Below, in pieces: positions 1 to 8,152 of a DNA stretch of 8,152 nt (its first letter is position 1; each line of letters begins with the position of its first letter). The notes under the pieces were generated by a model that was not told where the DNA came from, ran no database searches, and saw only the letters and a program-made list of their open reading frames with translations. A program made the translations under genes and the position numbers. The DNA is from an uncultured Rhodanobacteraceae bacterium (GTDB lineage Bacteria; Pseudomonadota; Gammaproteobacteria; Xanthomonadales; Ahniellaceae): assembly GCA_937873105.1 (NCBI GenBank), contig CALMWD010000122.1:1-8152 (forward strand). Direction: 5' to 3'.

Positions 1-2021
<2,021 letters not shown>

Positions 2022-2212
2022 GCGGTTTCGGGGGCGGGCGAAGGCGGATCGGAAGACGACGTCGCGCCGGCGGAACGGGGCGCGCGGGAGATCGCGGCAA
2101 GGCGATGTGGCAGGCCGCAGAAACGGTGCATGTCGACCTCGTCCGTGTGTCAATGGTCCCGGATCGTAGTCTAATCGGACCCGCCGTGGCGAACCGGCGG
2201 ATCGCGTCCGGC

Positions 2213-2226
2213 TTGATCCAGCGCAA
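2213..2226 (+). promoter_or_regulatory. Second, weaker FNR/NnrR-like dyad upstream of the heme-type receptor
   Basis: The sequence TTGATCCAGCGCAA has one perfect half-site (TTGAT), a four-base spacer and a second half-site CGCAA, giving 8 of 10 matches to TTGAT-N4-ATCAA. Its centre lies 32 bases, close to three helical turns, upstream of the stronger dyad at 2245-2258. That phasing would suit a tandem arrangement. The call is weaker because a single half-site of this type can occur by chance. Confidence 0.35.
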
Positions 2227-2244
2227 TTCGCGTCGGCGCGCCGC

Positions 2245-2258
2245 TTGATGAAGGTCAA
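2245..2258 (+). promoter_or_regulatory. Strong FNR/DNR-type dyad upstream of the heme-type receptor
   Basis: The sequence TTGATGAAGGTCAA matches 9 of 10 defined positions of the FNR/DNR consensus TTGAT-N4-ATCAA. The centre is 61.5 bases upstream of the receptor ATG at 2313. Placed at -41.5, it predicts a transcript start near 2293 and a short leader of about 20 bases carrying the GGAG ribosome binding site. The predicted -10 (GAAGCT, 2281-2286) is poor. This is the best CRP/FNR-family site I see in the window, and its position fits activation of the receptor gene better than nirS, whose start is more than 300 bases away. Confidence 0.65.
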
Positions 2259-2312
2259 GGTCGCGTCCCTGCGCAGTCACGAAGCTGCGCCCATGTCCAT
2301 TGGAGTCGTGCC

Positions 2313-4520
2313 ATGCGTCGTGATCCCCTGAGTCTTGCCATTGCCTTGTCCCTGCTGCCGCTGGCGGCCCTTGCCGCGGCGCCTGCCGAGGAATCCGCCA
2401 AGCCGCTGGAACAGGTCGTCGTCGTCGCCAGTCGCGTCGAACAGCCGGTCGGCGAAATCGCCGGCTCGGTCGCCCTGATCGAGCGCGGCCAGATCGAAAC
2501 CCGCCTGATCCGCGACATCCGTGACCTGGCGCGCTACGACGCCACGCTCGCGGTCAACGAGGACGCCAGCCGCTTCGGCACCCAAGGCTTCGCGATCCGC
2601 GGCCTCGAAGGCAATCGCGTCGCGGTCGAACTGGATGGCGTGCCGCTCGGCGACGGCTTCGCGGTCGGCAGCTTCTCGCGCGCGGGACGCAACCTGGTCG
2701 ATCCCGAACTGCTGGAGCGCGTCGAATTCCTGCGCGGTCCGGCCTCCAGCCTCTACGGATCCGATGCGCTCGCCGGCGTGGTCGCGATGCGCACGCGCGA
2801 TCCCGCCGACCTGCTCGCGGAAGGCGAGGGCGACTGGTTCGTCGGCACCCGCCTGACCCACGACAGCCGCGACGATTCCACCGCCTTCGGCGCCTCGACC
2901 GCGGCCGCGGCCGGCGACTGGCAGCTGCTGGTCAACGCCAACGAGCGACGCGAGCACGAACGCGACACGATGCCGCGCACAGGCGGCCTGGCCGCGAACC
3001 CGGCCGAGGGCCGCGAACGCTTCCTGCTGGCCAAGCTGCTCAACGAGGAACTGTTGCCGGGACGGCTCAGCCTCGGCCTCGACGCCTACCGCGCCGAGGT
3101 TCGGACCGACGTGAATTCACTGGTCGCCGGCCCCGGCCAGTACGCGACGACGACCGCGATGCAGGCCGACGCCCGCGAGTCGCGCGAACGCATCTCGCTG
3201 GCCTGGAGCGGCGAGGGCGTCGGCGCCGGCTTCGACCAGTGGAACCTGCTCGGCTACCTGCAGCGTTCCGGGATCGACCAGAACACCGTGCAGGACCGCC
3301 GCGGCGCCACGCCGACGGCGGCGGCGACGCGGCGCATCCGCGACTTCGCCTTCGATACGCGCCAGACCGGGCTCGAAGGCCTGGTCGCCGGCGAGCGCCA
3401 GTGGGGCGGATGGACGCATCGCTACGTGCTCGGCTTCGACTACGCCCGCACCACGATCGAGGAATCGCGCGACGGCGTCGAGATCAATCTCGCCACCGGA
3501 GCCAGCACGCCGGTGCTGCTCGGCGAACGCATGCCGGTGCGCGACTTCCCGAATTCGACGGTGCAGGAGATCGGCCTGTATGCACAGGACGAGATCGGCC
3601 TGGGCGAGCGCTGGTTCCTGATCCCGGCGCTGCGCTACGACCGTTTCCGCACCGATGCCGATCCGGATGCGATGTGGCTGGCCGACAACCCGGCCACGGC
3701 CGTGGTCGACAGCGAGGAAGACAGCCTGACGCCCAAGCTCGGCCTGCGCTACGCGGCCAGCGAATCGCTGAGCCTGTTCGCCCAGTACGCACGCGGTTTC
3801 CGGGCGCCGCCGTTCTCGGACGTGAACCTCGGCCTGAACATCCCGGCCTTCGGCTACAGCGCCATCCCGAACCCGGACCTGCGTCCCGAGCGCAGCCACG
3901 GCTTCGAAGTCGGCGCGCGCTGGTCGGGCGAACACGCGGGCGGCGAGATCGCGCTGTACGACAACCGCTATCGCGACCTGATCGAATCGCGCGTCAACCT
4001 CGGTCGCGATCCGCAGTCCGGGCTGCTCGTGTTCCAGTCGCAGAACCGCGACCGCGCGCGCATCCGCGGCGTCGAGCTCAACGGCAATGCCAGTCTCGCG
4101 CCCTGGGGGCTTGATGCCTACAGCGCCACCGTGTCGGCGAGCTGGTCGGATGGCGAGGACACCCAGCGCGACTTGCCGCTGAACTCGGTCGAGCCGGCGC
4201 GCCTCGTGCTGGGCCTCGCCCGTGACAGCGCCGACGGGCGCCATCGCGTCGAGTTGCTCGGTCGATTCGCCGCGGCCAAGGACGAGGTCGACGCGTCGCG
4301 CGGGGCCGTGTTCAAGCCGGCCGGCTACGGCGTCGTCGACCTGTTCTGGCATTACGCGCCGAACGCGCTGTGGCGCGTCGACGCCGGCATCAGCAACCTC
4401 GGCGACCGCCGCTACTGGCAGTGGAGTTCGGTGCGCGGCATCGCGCCCGATGCGCGCGAGATCGATCTCGCGACGCAATCGGGCCGGGCCTTCATGGTCT
4501 CGCTCAGGATCGGCGGCTGA
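2313..4520 (+). CDS. TonB-dependent outer-membrane receptor, heme/hemoglobin type
   Basis: Outer-membrane 22-strand barrel with plug, importing a ligand (probably heme or a heme protein) with energy from TonB-ExbBD. It has 735 residues, normal for the class. GGAG lies 7 bases before the ATG. The signal peptide covers about 1-22 (ALA end), and a TonB-box-like segment VVVVASR lies at 35-41. The plug spans about 45-165 with IRGLEGNRVAVELDGVP (95-111) and RGPASSLYGSDALAGVV (141-157), typical of the TonB heme/hemoglobin/transferrin receptor family. The barrel carries the heme-receptor FRAP box (FRAPP, 496-500) and NPDL box (520-523, then RPE). No histidine lies between these boxes, where some heme receptors carry one; Tyr515 is the obvious candidate instead. 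The protein ends in Gly-Gly rather than the usual terminal aromatic. It is divergent from nirS with an FNR-type site just upstream, so control by low oxygen or NO is plausible. No heme ABC transporter or heme oxygenase is in the window, so the substrate is inferred from family motifs. Confidence 0.85.
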   Translation: MRRDPLSLAIALSLLPLAALAAAPAEESAKPLEQVVVVASRVEQPVGEIAGSVALIERGQIETRLIRDIRDLARYDATLAVNEDASRFGTQGFAIRGLEGNRVAVELDGVPLGDGFAVGSFSRAGRNLVDPELLERVEFLRGPASSLYGSDALAGVVAMRTRDPADLLAEGEGDWFVGTRLTHDSRDDSTAFGASTAAAAGDWQLLVNANERREHERDTMPRTGGLAANPAEGRERFLLAKLLNEELLPGRLSLGLDAYRAEVRTDVNSLVAGPGQYATTTAMQADARESRERISLAWSGEGVGAGFDQWNLLGYLQRSGIDQNTVQDRRGATPTAAATRRIRDFAFDTRQTGLEGLVAGERQWGGWTHRYVLGFDYARTTIEESRDGVEINLATGASTPVLLGERMPVRDFPNSTVQEIGLYAQDEIGLGERWFLIPALRYDRFRTDADPDAMWLADNPATAVVDSEEDSLTPKLGLRYAASESLSLFAQYARGFRAPPFSDVNLGLNIPAFGYSAIPNPDLRPERSHGFEVGARWSGEHAGGEIALYDNRYRDLIESRVNLGRDPQSGLLVFQSQNRDRARIRGVELNGNASLAPWGLDAYSATVSASWSDGEDTQRDLPLNSVEPARLVLGLARDSADGRHRVELLGRFAAAKDEVDASRGAVFKPAGYGVVDLFWHYAPNALWRVDAGISNLGDRRYWQWSSVRGIAPDAREIDLATQSGRAFMVSLRIGG

Positions 4521-4523
4521 GGC

Positions 4524-6662
4524 TTACAGCCCCAGTTCCAGGCCGAACCAGGCGTGGCGCTCGGCGGCGGGTTCGACGCCGTCGCTGCGCACGCGCGAGG
4601 TGTAGGTCTCGTCGGTGAGGTTGTTGACGCCGCCGATCAGGCGCACGTGCGCGTTGAGCTTCCATTCGGCGCTGAGATCGAACACCTGGGACGAGGGGAT
4701 CTCCGCGGCCACGAAGGTCACGACGTTGCCGGTGGCGGTGTTGGCATCGCGCCAGAATTGATCGTCGACGAAGGTGCCGGTGAGGCCGAGCTTCACGCGT
4801 TCGTCGAAGCCGCGCCAGATCAGCCCGAGCTTGGCGACATGGTCGGGCGCGTAGGCGGGGGTGTTGCCGACCAGATCCGGCGCGACCGATTCGGTGATCT
4901 CGGCGTCGAGCAGGGACAGCGATGCGAACGCGGTCAGGTGTTCGCCGCCGCGGCCGGCGAAGAAATCGTATTCGGCCGCCAGCTCGACGCCCTGGTGGGT
5001 GGCGTCGCCCGAATTCACGCGCTCGACTTCGCTCGGCGAGATCTGGATCTGCTCGATCTTGTTGTTGAAGTCGATGCGGAACAGGCTCAGGTCGAAGAAC
5101 AGCCCGTCGGTCGGCGAACCGCGCAAGCCGATCTCGGCGCTCAGCGTCCTGGACGGATCCGGGTCGTTGCCGTCGGCCAGGTTCGAGGTCGGGTTGCCGA
5201 CGTCGTCGTAGCGCATCGGGCGATAACCCTGGGACAGGTTGCCGTAGGCCTGCAGGCCGTGGTCCGGGAAGTCGTAGGTGGCGCCGAGCGCGGCCAGCGG
5301 CACGAGGTGGTGGAAACGCTCGTCGATGGCGTCGCGCAGTACCGTGCCCGACACCTTCGTCTCGTCGATGTCGAGCGCCAGCGACTCGACGCGCAGGGCC
5401 GGGATCAGGCTCCAGCGCTCGAAGCGGAAGATCGATTCGGCGAACAGCGAGACGTAGTCGGTGCCGCGCTCCTGGGCATAACGCAGGATGTTGCCGCTGT
5501 CGGCATCGAGCAGGGTGTTCGAGCGCTGCCAGCGCGGGCTGTCTTCGGTGTAGGCCGTGGTTCCGAAGGTCAGCGTGTGGTTGCTGCCGAAGTCGCGGCT
5601 CACGCGTGCGTCCAGGCCGGTGCTCGAGAAATCCTGGTGGTCGAAGTTCGAGCGCAGGTTCGGCGGCAGCTGGCCGGGCAGGAAGACGGCGTTGACGCGG
5701 CGGCTGTCGCGGTCGAGCTGGGCATGCCAGAGCTTGGCGTCGAGCGTGTAGCCGTCGCCGAGTTCGCGGTGCGTGGACAGGGCCAGCGACTGGCGTTCGA
5801 TCCAGATGCGGTTGTACGGCGTCGTCGTCAGCGTCGGGTCGGCTTCGTACAACGGCGTCGGCAGCCGGCCGGCTTCGCCGCTCTCGCTCTCGTAGTGGTT
5901 CAGGTCGAGGCGCCAGTGGGCGCTGTCGCTTTCGCGCCAGTACAGCGCGACCGCGGCGCCGTCGACGTCCGAGTCCGAGTTGACGCGCGTGCCGTCGAAC
6001 TCGCGATGGTCGATCTCGACGCTGTAGCCGAAGTCGCCCGCGCTGCCGCGGATTTCGTTGTAGGTCGCGTACAGGCCGTCGCTGCCGCCGATGTGGCGCG
6101 AGCGCGCCGAGAAGTCGGCGTCGGCCAGCGGCGTGCGGGGGACCAGATTGACCGCGGGGCCCGGCTGCGGGCCGTAGAGCAGGGACGAGCCGCCGCGCAC
6201 GAACTGCACGCGCTCCAGGCGCTCGGTCGGCGGCAGGTAATACAGGGTCGGATAGCCGAACCAGCCGCTGGCCAGGGGCATGCCGTCCTCGAAGAACATC
6301 ACGAACTCGGATTCGTGCGGATCGCCGAGCCCGCGGTAGTTGACGTTGAAATGGCTCGGGATCTGCTGCTCGGACACGAGCAGGCCGGGCACGCGCACGA
6401 AGGTCTGGCGCAGTTCGTTGTTGGCGATCGCCGGCTGTTCGTCGAGCCGGACCTCGGTCGACTTCTTGCCGGCCAGCACCTTGCCGTCCTGGACCTCCTT
6501 GGCGATCTGCGGATACCGCGGGTCAGGCTGGGCTTCGCCGGCCACCTCGGTGCGCGTCAGGCGGTGGGGTTTGCCGGCATCGTCGGCGGCGACGCCCGGA
6601 GCGGCCGAGCACAAGGCGGTCGCGACGGCGACGGCCAGCAGGGAAGGAAGCGGCTTGTTCAT
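4524..6662 (-). CDS. FecA-like TonB-dependent receptor (ferric-chelate uptake)
   Basis: Outer-membrane receptor of 712 residues, probably taking up a ferric chelate such as ferric citrate or a siderophore. The start is ATG at 6662-6660, with AAGGA seven bases upstream. The signal peptide covers about 1-25 (GVA end). The plug covers about 65-178 with YRGLGDP (109-115), EDGMPLASGWFGYPTLYYLPP (125-145), and RGGSSLLYGPQPGPAVNLV (156-174); these are close in pattern to FecA plugs. The barrel end includes NTPAYAPDHVAKLGLIW, a FecA-family-like strand pair, and NNLTDETY. Only about 40 residues lie between the signal peptide and the plug, so the STN signalling domain of true FecA, which talks to FecR/FecI, is absent. 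Fur-type repression is suggested by the promoter region. The gene is convergent with the heme-type receptor, with three bases between stop codons. The two receptors are different families, not a recent duplication. The substrate cannot be fixed from sequence. Confidence 0.87.
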   Translation of the reverse strand: MNKPLPSLLAVAVATALCSAAPGVAADDAGKPHRLTRTEVAGEAQPDPRYPQIAKEVQDGKVLAGKKSTEVRLDEQPAIANNELRQTFVRVPGLLVSEQQIPSHFNVNYRGLGDPHESEFVMFFEDGMPLASGWFGYPTLYYLPPTERLERVQFVRGGSSLLYGPQPGPAVNLVPRTPLADADFSARSRHIGGSDGLYATYNEIRGSAGDFGYSVEIDHREFDGTRVNSDSDVDGAAVALYWRESDSAHWRLDLNHYESESGEAGRLPTPLYEADPTLTTTPYNRIWIERQSLALSTHRELGDGYTLDAKLWHAQLDRDSRRVNAVFLPGQLPPNLRSNFDHQDFSSTGLDARVSRDFGSNHTLTFGTTAYTEDSPRWQRSNTLLDADSGNILRYAQERGTDYVSLFAESIFRFERWSLIPALRVESLALDIDETKVSGTVLRDAIDERFHHLVPLAALGATYDFPDHGLQAYGNLSQGYRPMRYDDVGNPTSNLADGNDPDPSRTLSAEIGLRGSPTDGLFFDLSLFRIDFNNKIEQIQISPSEVERVNSGDATHQGVELAAEYDFFAGRGGEHLTAFASLSLLDAEITESVAPDLVGNTPAYAPDHVAKLGLIWRGFDERVKLGLTGTFVDDQFWRDANTATGNVVTFVAAEIPSSQVFDLSAEWKLNAHVRLIGGVNNLTDETYTSRVRSDGVEPAAERHAWFGLELGL

Positions 6663-6695
6663 CGGAAAGTCCTTGCAGAAACGGGGAATGCGGCG

Positions 6696-6724
6696 ATGTT
6701 ATTGAGAATAAATCGCATTTACAA
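6696..6724 (-). promoter_or_regulatory. Candidate sigma70 promoter of the FecA-like receptor
   Basis: On the minus strand, -35 TTGTAA (6724-6719) and -10 TAACAT (6701-6696) are separated by 17 bases, each matching 4 of 6 consensus positions. Transcription would start near 6689, giving a leader of about 27 bases before the ATG at 6662. Most of the spacer overlaps the Fur-like site at 6704-6722. The AT-rich patch stands out from its GC-rich surroundings. Confidence 0.5.
6704..6722. promoter_or_regulatory. Fur-box-like site overlapping the FecA-like receptor promoter
   Basis: The 19-mer beginning GAGAATAAATC matches 11 of 19 positions of the classical Fur box GATAATGATAATCATTATC. Read on the minus strand with its flank it gives AATGCGATTTATTCTCAAT, which resembles Fur boxes before iron-receptor genes of gammaproteobacteria. 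It lies across the spacer and the -35 of the candidate promoter, the position expected for iron-dependent repression. Confidence 0.5.
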
Positions 6725-6726
6725 TC

Positions 6727-6745
6727 GAGAATGAATCTTGTTGTC
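6727..6745. promoter_or_regulatory. Second Fur-box-like site, direct repeat of the first
   Basis: The 19-mer starting GAGAATGAATC matches 12 of 19 positions of the Fur consensus. Its first 11 bases repeat those at 6704-6714 with one change, offset by 23 bases. Adjacent Fur sites often bind cooperatively. This site lies upstream of the candidate promoter, on the pckG side, and could extend repression from the first site. Confidence 0.4.
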
Positions 6746-6825
6746 TTGCTCTGTGGGATATCGACGGTTAGCCTGCGCGCCTCCCCCATTTCCTTTCTGG
6801 CCCGACCGGGCACGGAGCATTCGCC

Positions 6826-8152
6826 ATGACGTCCAAACTTGCGGCCCTGAACGATTGGGTCCAATCGGTAGCTGCGCTGACGCAACCCGACCGGATCCAC
6901 TGGTGCGACGGCAGCGACGAGGAAAACGCGGCATTGCTCCAGCTCATGCTCGACCGCGGCGATCTGCTCGCGCTGAATCCGGAATCGCACCCGGACTGCT
7001 ACCTGCATCGCTCCCATCCGTCCGACGTGGCGCGCGTCGAACACCTGACCTTCGTCTGCACGAAGCACCAGGACGATGCCGGCCCGAACAACCACTGGAT
7101 GCACCCGACCGAGGCCCACGCCGAGATCGATGCGCTGTTCGCGGGCTGCATGAAGGGCCGCACGCTCTACGTCGTGCCCTATTGCATGGGGCCGATCGAC
7201 TCGCCGATCGCGCGCTGCGGCGTCGAGATCACCGACTCGCCCTACGTGGTCGCGAACATGCGCCTGATGACCCGCATGGGCAGCGCCGCGCTGGCGCGCA
7301 TCGAGCGCGAAGGCCAGTTCGTCAAGGGCCTGCATTCGACCGGCGACCTCGACCCGACGCGCCGTTTCATCATGCATTTCCCCGAGGAACTGACGATCAA
7401 GTCGATCGGTTCCGGCTACGGCGGCAACGCCCTGCTCGGCAAGAAGTGCCACGCCCTGCGCATCGGCTCCTGGCAGGCGCGCAAGGAAGGCTGGCTGGCC
7501 GAACACATGCTGATCGTCGGCATCGAGAATCCGCAGGGGCAGACGCATTACGTCGCCGCCGCGTTCCCGTCGGCCTGCGGCAAGACCAACTTCGCCATGC
7601 TGATCCCGCCGGAAGGTTATCGCCAGGCTGGCTGGAAGGTCTGGACCGTGGGCGACGACATCTGCTGGATGTCGCCGGGCGAGGACGGCCGCCTGTGGGC
7701 GATCAATCCGGAAGCCGGCTTCTTCGGCGTCGCGCCGGGCACCAGCGCCAAGACCAATGCCAATGCCCTGGCGATGTTGAATCGCGAGGCGATCTTCACC
7801 AATGTCGCGGTCACCGCGGACCACCAGCCCTGGTGGGAAGGCCTGGACGAGCGCGTGCCGGCCAAGGACTGGAAGGGCCAGGACTACGTGCCGGGCAGCG
7901 GTCCGGCCGCGCATCCGAATTCGCGCTTCACGGTCTCGGCCAGGCGTTGTCCGAGCTGGACGCCCAAGGCCGAGGAGGCGCGCGGCGTGCCGATTTCGGC
8001 CATCGTCTTCGGCGGCCGGCGCGAGTCGCTGGTGCCGCTCGTGTTCGAGGCGCGCGACTGGACCCACGGCGTGCTGGTCGCCGCCGCGCCGGCGCCGGCG
8101 CCCGCCGCCGCCGCGCCCGGCGCGGTCGGCGTGGTGCGGCGCGATTCGAGGG
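6826..8152 (+). CDS. pckG: Phosphoenolpyruvate carboxykinase (GTP), 3' end outside window
   Basis: Cytosolic enzyme of gluconeogenesis: oxaloacetate + GTP to PEP + GDP + CO2. The start is ATG at 6826 with GGAG eight bases upstream; 442 of an expected ~600-620 codons are visible. Family landmarks: YGGN at 198-201 (substrate binding), GKK at 205-207 (metal-ligand lysine region), kinase-1 loop FPSACGKTN at 247-255 with the characteristic active-site Cys251, metal-binding DD at 277-278 in VGDDICWM, AHPNSRF at 362-368, and GGRR at 396-399. This identifies the GTP class, not the ATP-dependent pckA class. The N-terminal stretch (WVQSV, HWCDGSDEENAAL) and AGPNNHW resemble Xanthomonadales enzymes. It is divergent from the FecA-like receptor, with no obvious functional link. 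The last part is odd: from codon 419 the conserved GA..SETTAAA loop is replaced at equal length by an Ala/Pro run coded by G and C only, most likely sequence error. I saw no clear promoter for it. Confidence 0.95.
   Translation, partial: MTSKLAALNDWVQSVAALTQPDRIHWCDGSDEENAALLQLMLDRGDLLALNPESHPDCYLHRSHPSDVARVEHLTFVCTKHQDDAGPNNHWMHPTEAHAEIDALFAGCMKGRTLYVVPYCMGPIDSPIARCGVEITDSPYVVANMRLMTRMGSAALARIEREGQFVKGLHSTGDLDPTRRFIMHFPEELTIKSIGSGYGGNALLGKKCHALRIGSWQARKEGWLAEHMLIVGIENPQGQTHYVAAAFPSACGKTNFAMLIPPEGYRQAGWKVWTVGDDICWMSPGEDGRLWAINPEAGFFGVAPGTSAKTNANALAMLNREAIFTNVAVTADHQPWWEGLDERVPAKDWKGQDYVPGSGPAAHPNSRFTVSARRCPSWTPKAEEARGVPISAIVFGGRRESLVPLVFEARDWTHGVLVAAAPAPAPAAAAPGAVGVVRRDSR
8079..8125. other. 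47-base run of only G and C, probably corrupted sequence
   Basis: No A or T occurs from 8079 to 8125, inside pckG codons 418-434. The reading frame and length relative to the PEP carboxykinase family are kept, and the sequence returns to family-like GAVGVVRRD directly after it. Expected A- or T-containing codons (for Ser, Glu, Thr, Met) are replaced by Ala and Pro codons. This looks like base-call or consensus error near a contig end rather than a biological repeat. Confidence 0.6.

Noticed and set aside
3117..4478. 453-codon minus-strand open frame opposite the heme-type receptor
   Set aside because: Same kind of antisense shadow; the plus-strand receptor is supported by signal peptide, plug and FRAP/NPDL motifs.
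4554..6734. 726-codon plus-strand open frame opposite the FecA-like receptor
   Set aside because: Low-complexity Val/Ala/Arg/Glu composition and no recognisable motif. It spans the receptor gene and its promoter, and is explained by the third-position GC bias of the true gene.
6523..8067. 514-codon minus-strand open frame opposite pckG
   Set aside because: It runs through pckG, the divergent promoter and the start of the receptor, with Arg/His/Gly-rich composition and no domain. pckG is unambiguous on the plus strand.
8079..8125. GC-only block as a genuine Ala/Pro linker or repeat
   Set aside because: It sits inside a catalytic loop of a conserved enzyme at unchanged length, and flanking residues return at once to the family pattern, so corruption is more likely than an inserted linker.

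Overview
The window is GC-rich, tightly packed bacterial DNA. It holds four protein-coding genes, two of them cut by the window ends. The GTP-type PEP carboxykinase at the right end reads like those of Xanthomonadales/Lysobacterales. Together with two TonB-dependent receptors and a cytochrome cd1 nitrite reductase, this points to a denitrifying gammaproteobacterium of that order. The assignment is inferred from remembered family sequences, not from a search.

Layout. (1) Positions 1-1927, minus strand: nirS, the periplasmic cytochrome cd1 nitrite reductase, missing about its last 55-60 residues. It carries an extra N-terminal c-type cytochrome domain in front of the usual c-plus-d1 architecture. 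(2) Positions 1928-2312: a 385-base divergent control region with no convincing gene. It contains three CRP/FNR-family (FNR/DNR/NnrR-type) dyads. (3) Positions 2313-4520, plus strand: a TonB-dependent receptor of the heme/hemoglobin type, transcribed away from nirS. (4) Positions 4524-6662, minus strand: a FecA-like TonB-dependent receptor, convergent with the first and only three bases from it. (5) Positions 6663-6825: a short divergent control region with a sigma70-like promoter overlapped by Fur-box-like sequence. (6) Positions 6826 to the right end, plus strand: pckG, GTP-dependent PEP carboxykinase, with 442 codons visible.

How the parts may work together. The left half looks like a low-oxygen respiration module. 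NirS reduces nitrite to NO and needs heme c (two in this protein) and heme d1. The divergent outer-membrane receptor has heme-receptor hallmarks and has the best FNR/DNR-type dyad of the window directly upstream. This suggests that heme or iron capture is switched on together with nitrite respiration. The FecA-like receptor looks like an ordinary iron-starvation gene. pckG is a central-carbon gene that probably sits there by chance.

The last ~75 bases look unreliable. A 47-base run with no A or T replaces the codons for a normally invariant catalytic loop of PEP carboxykinase, without any change in length.
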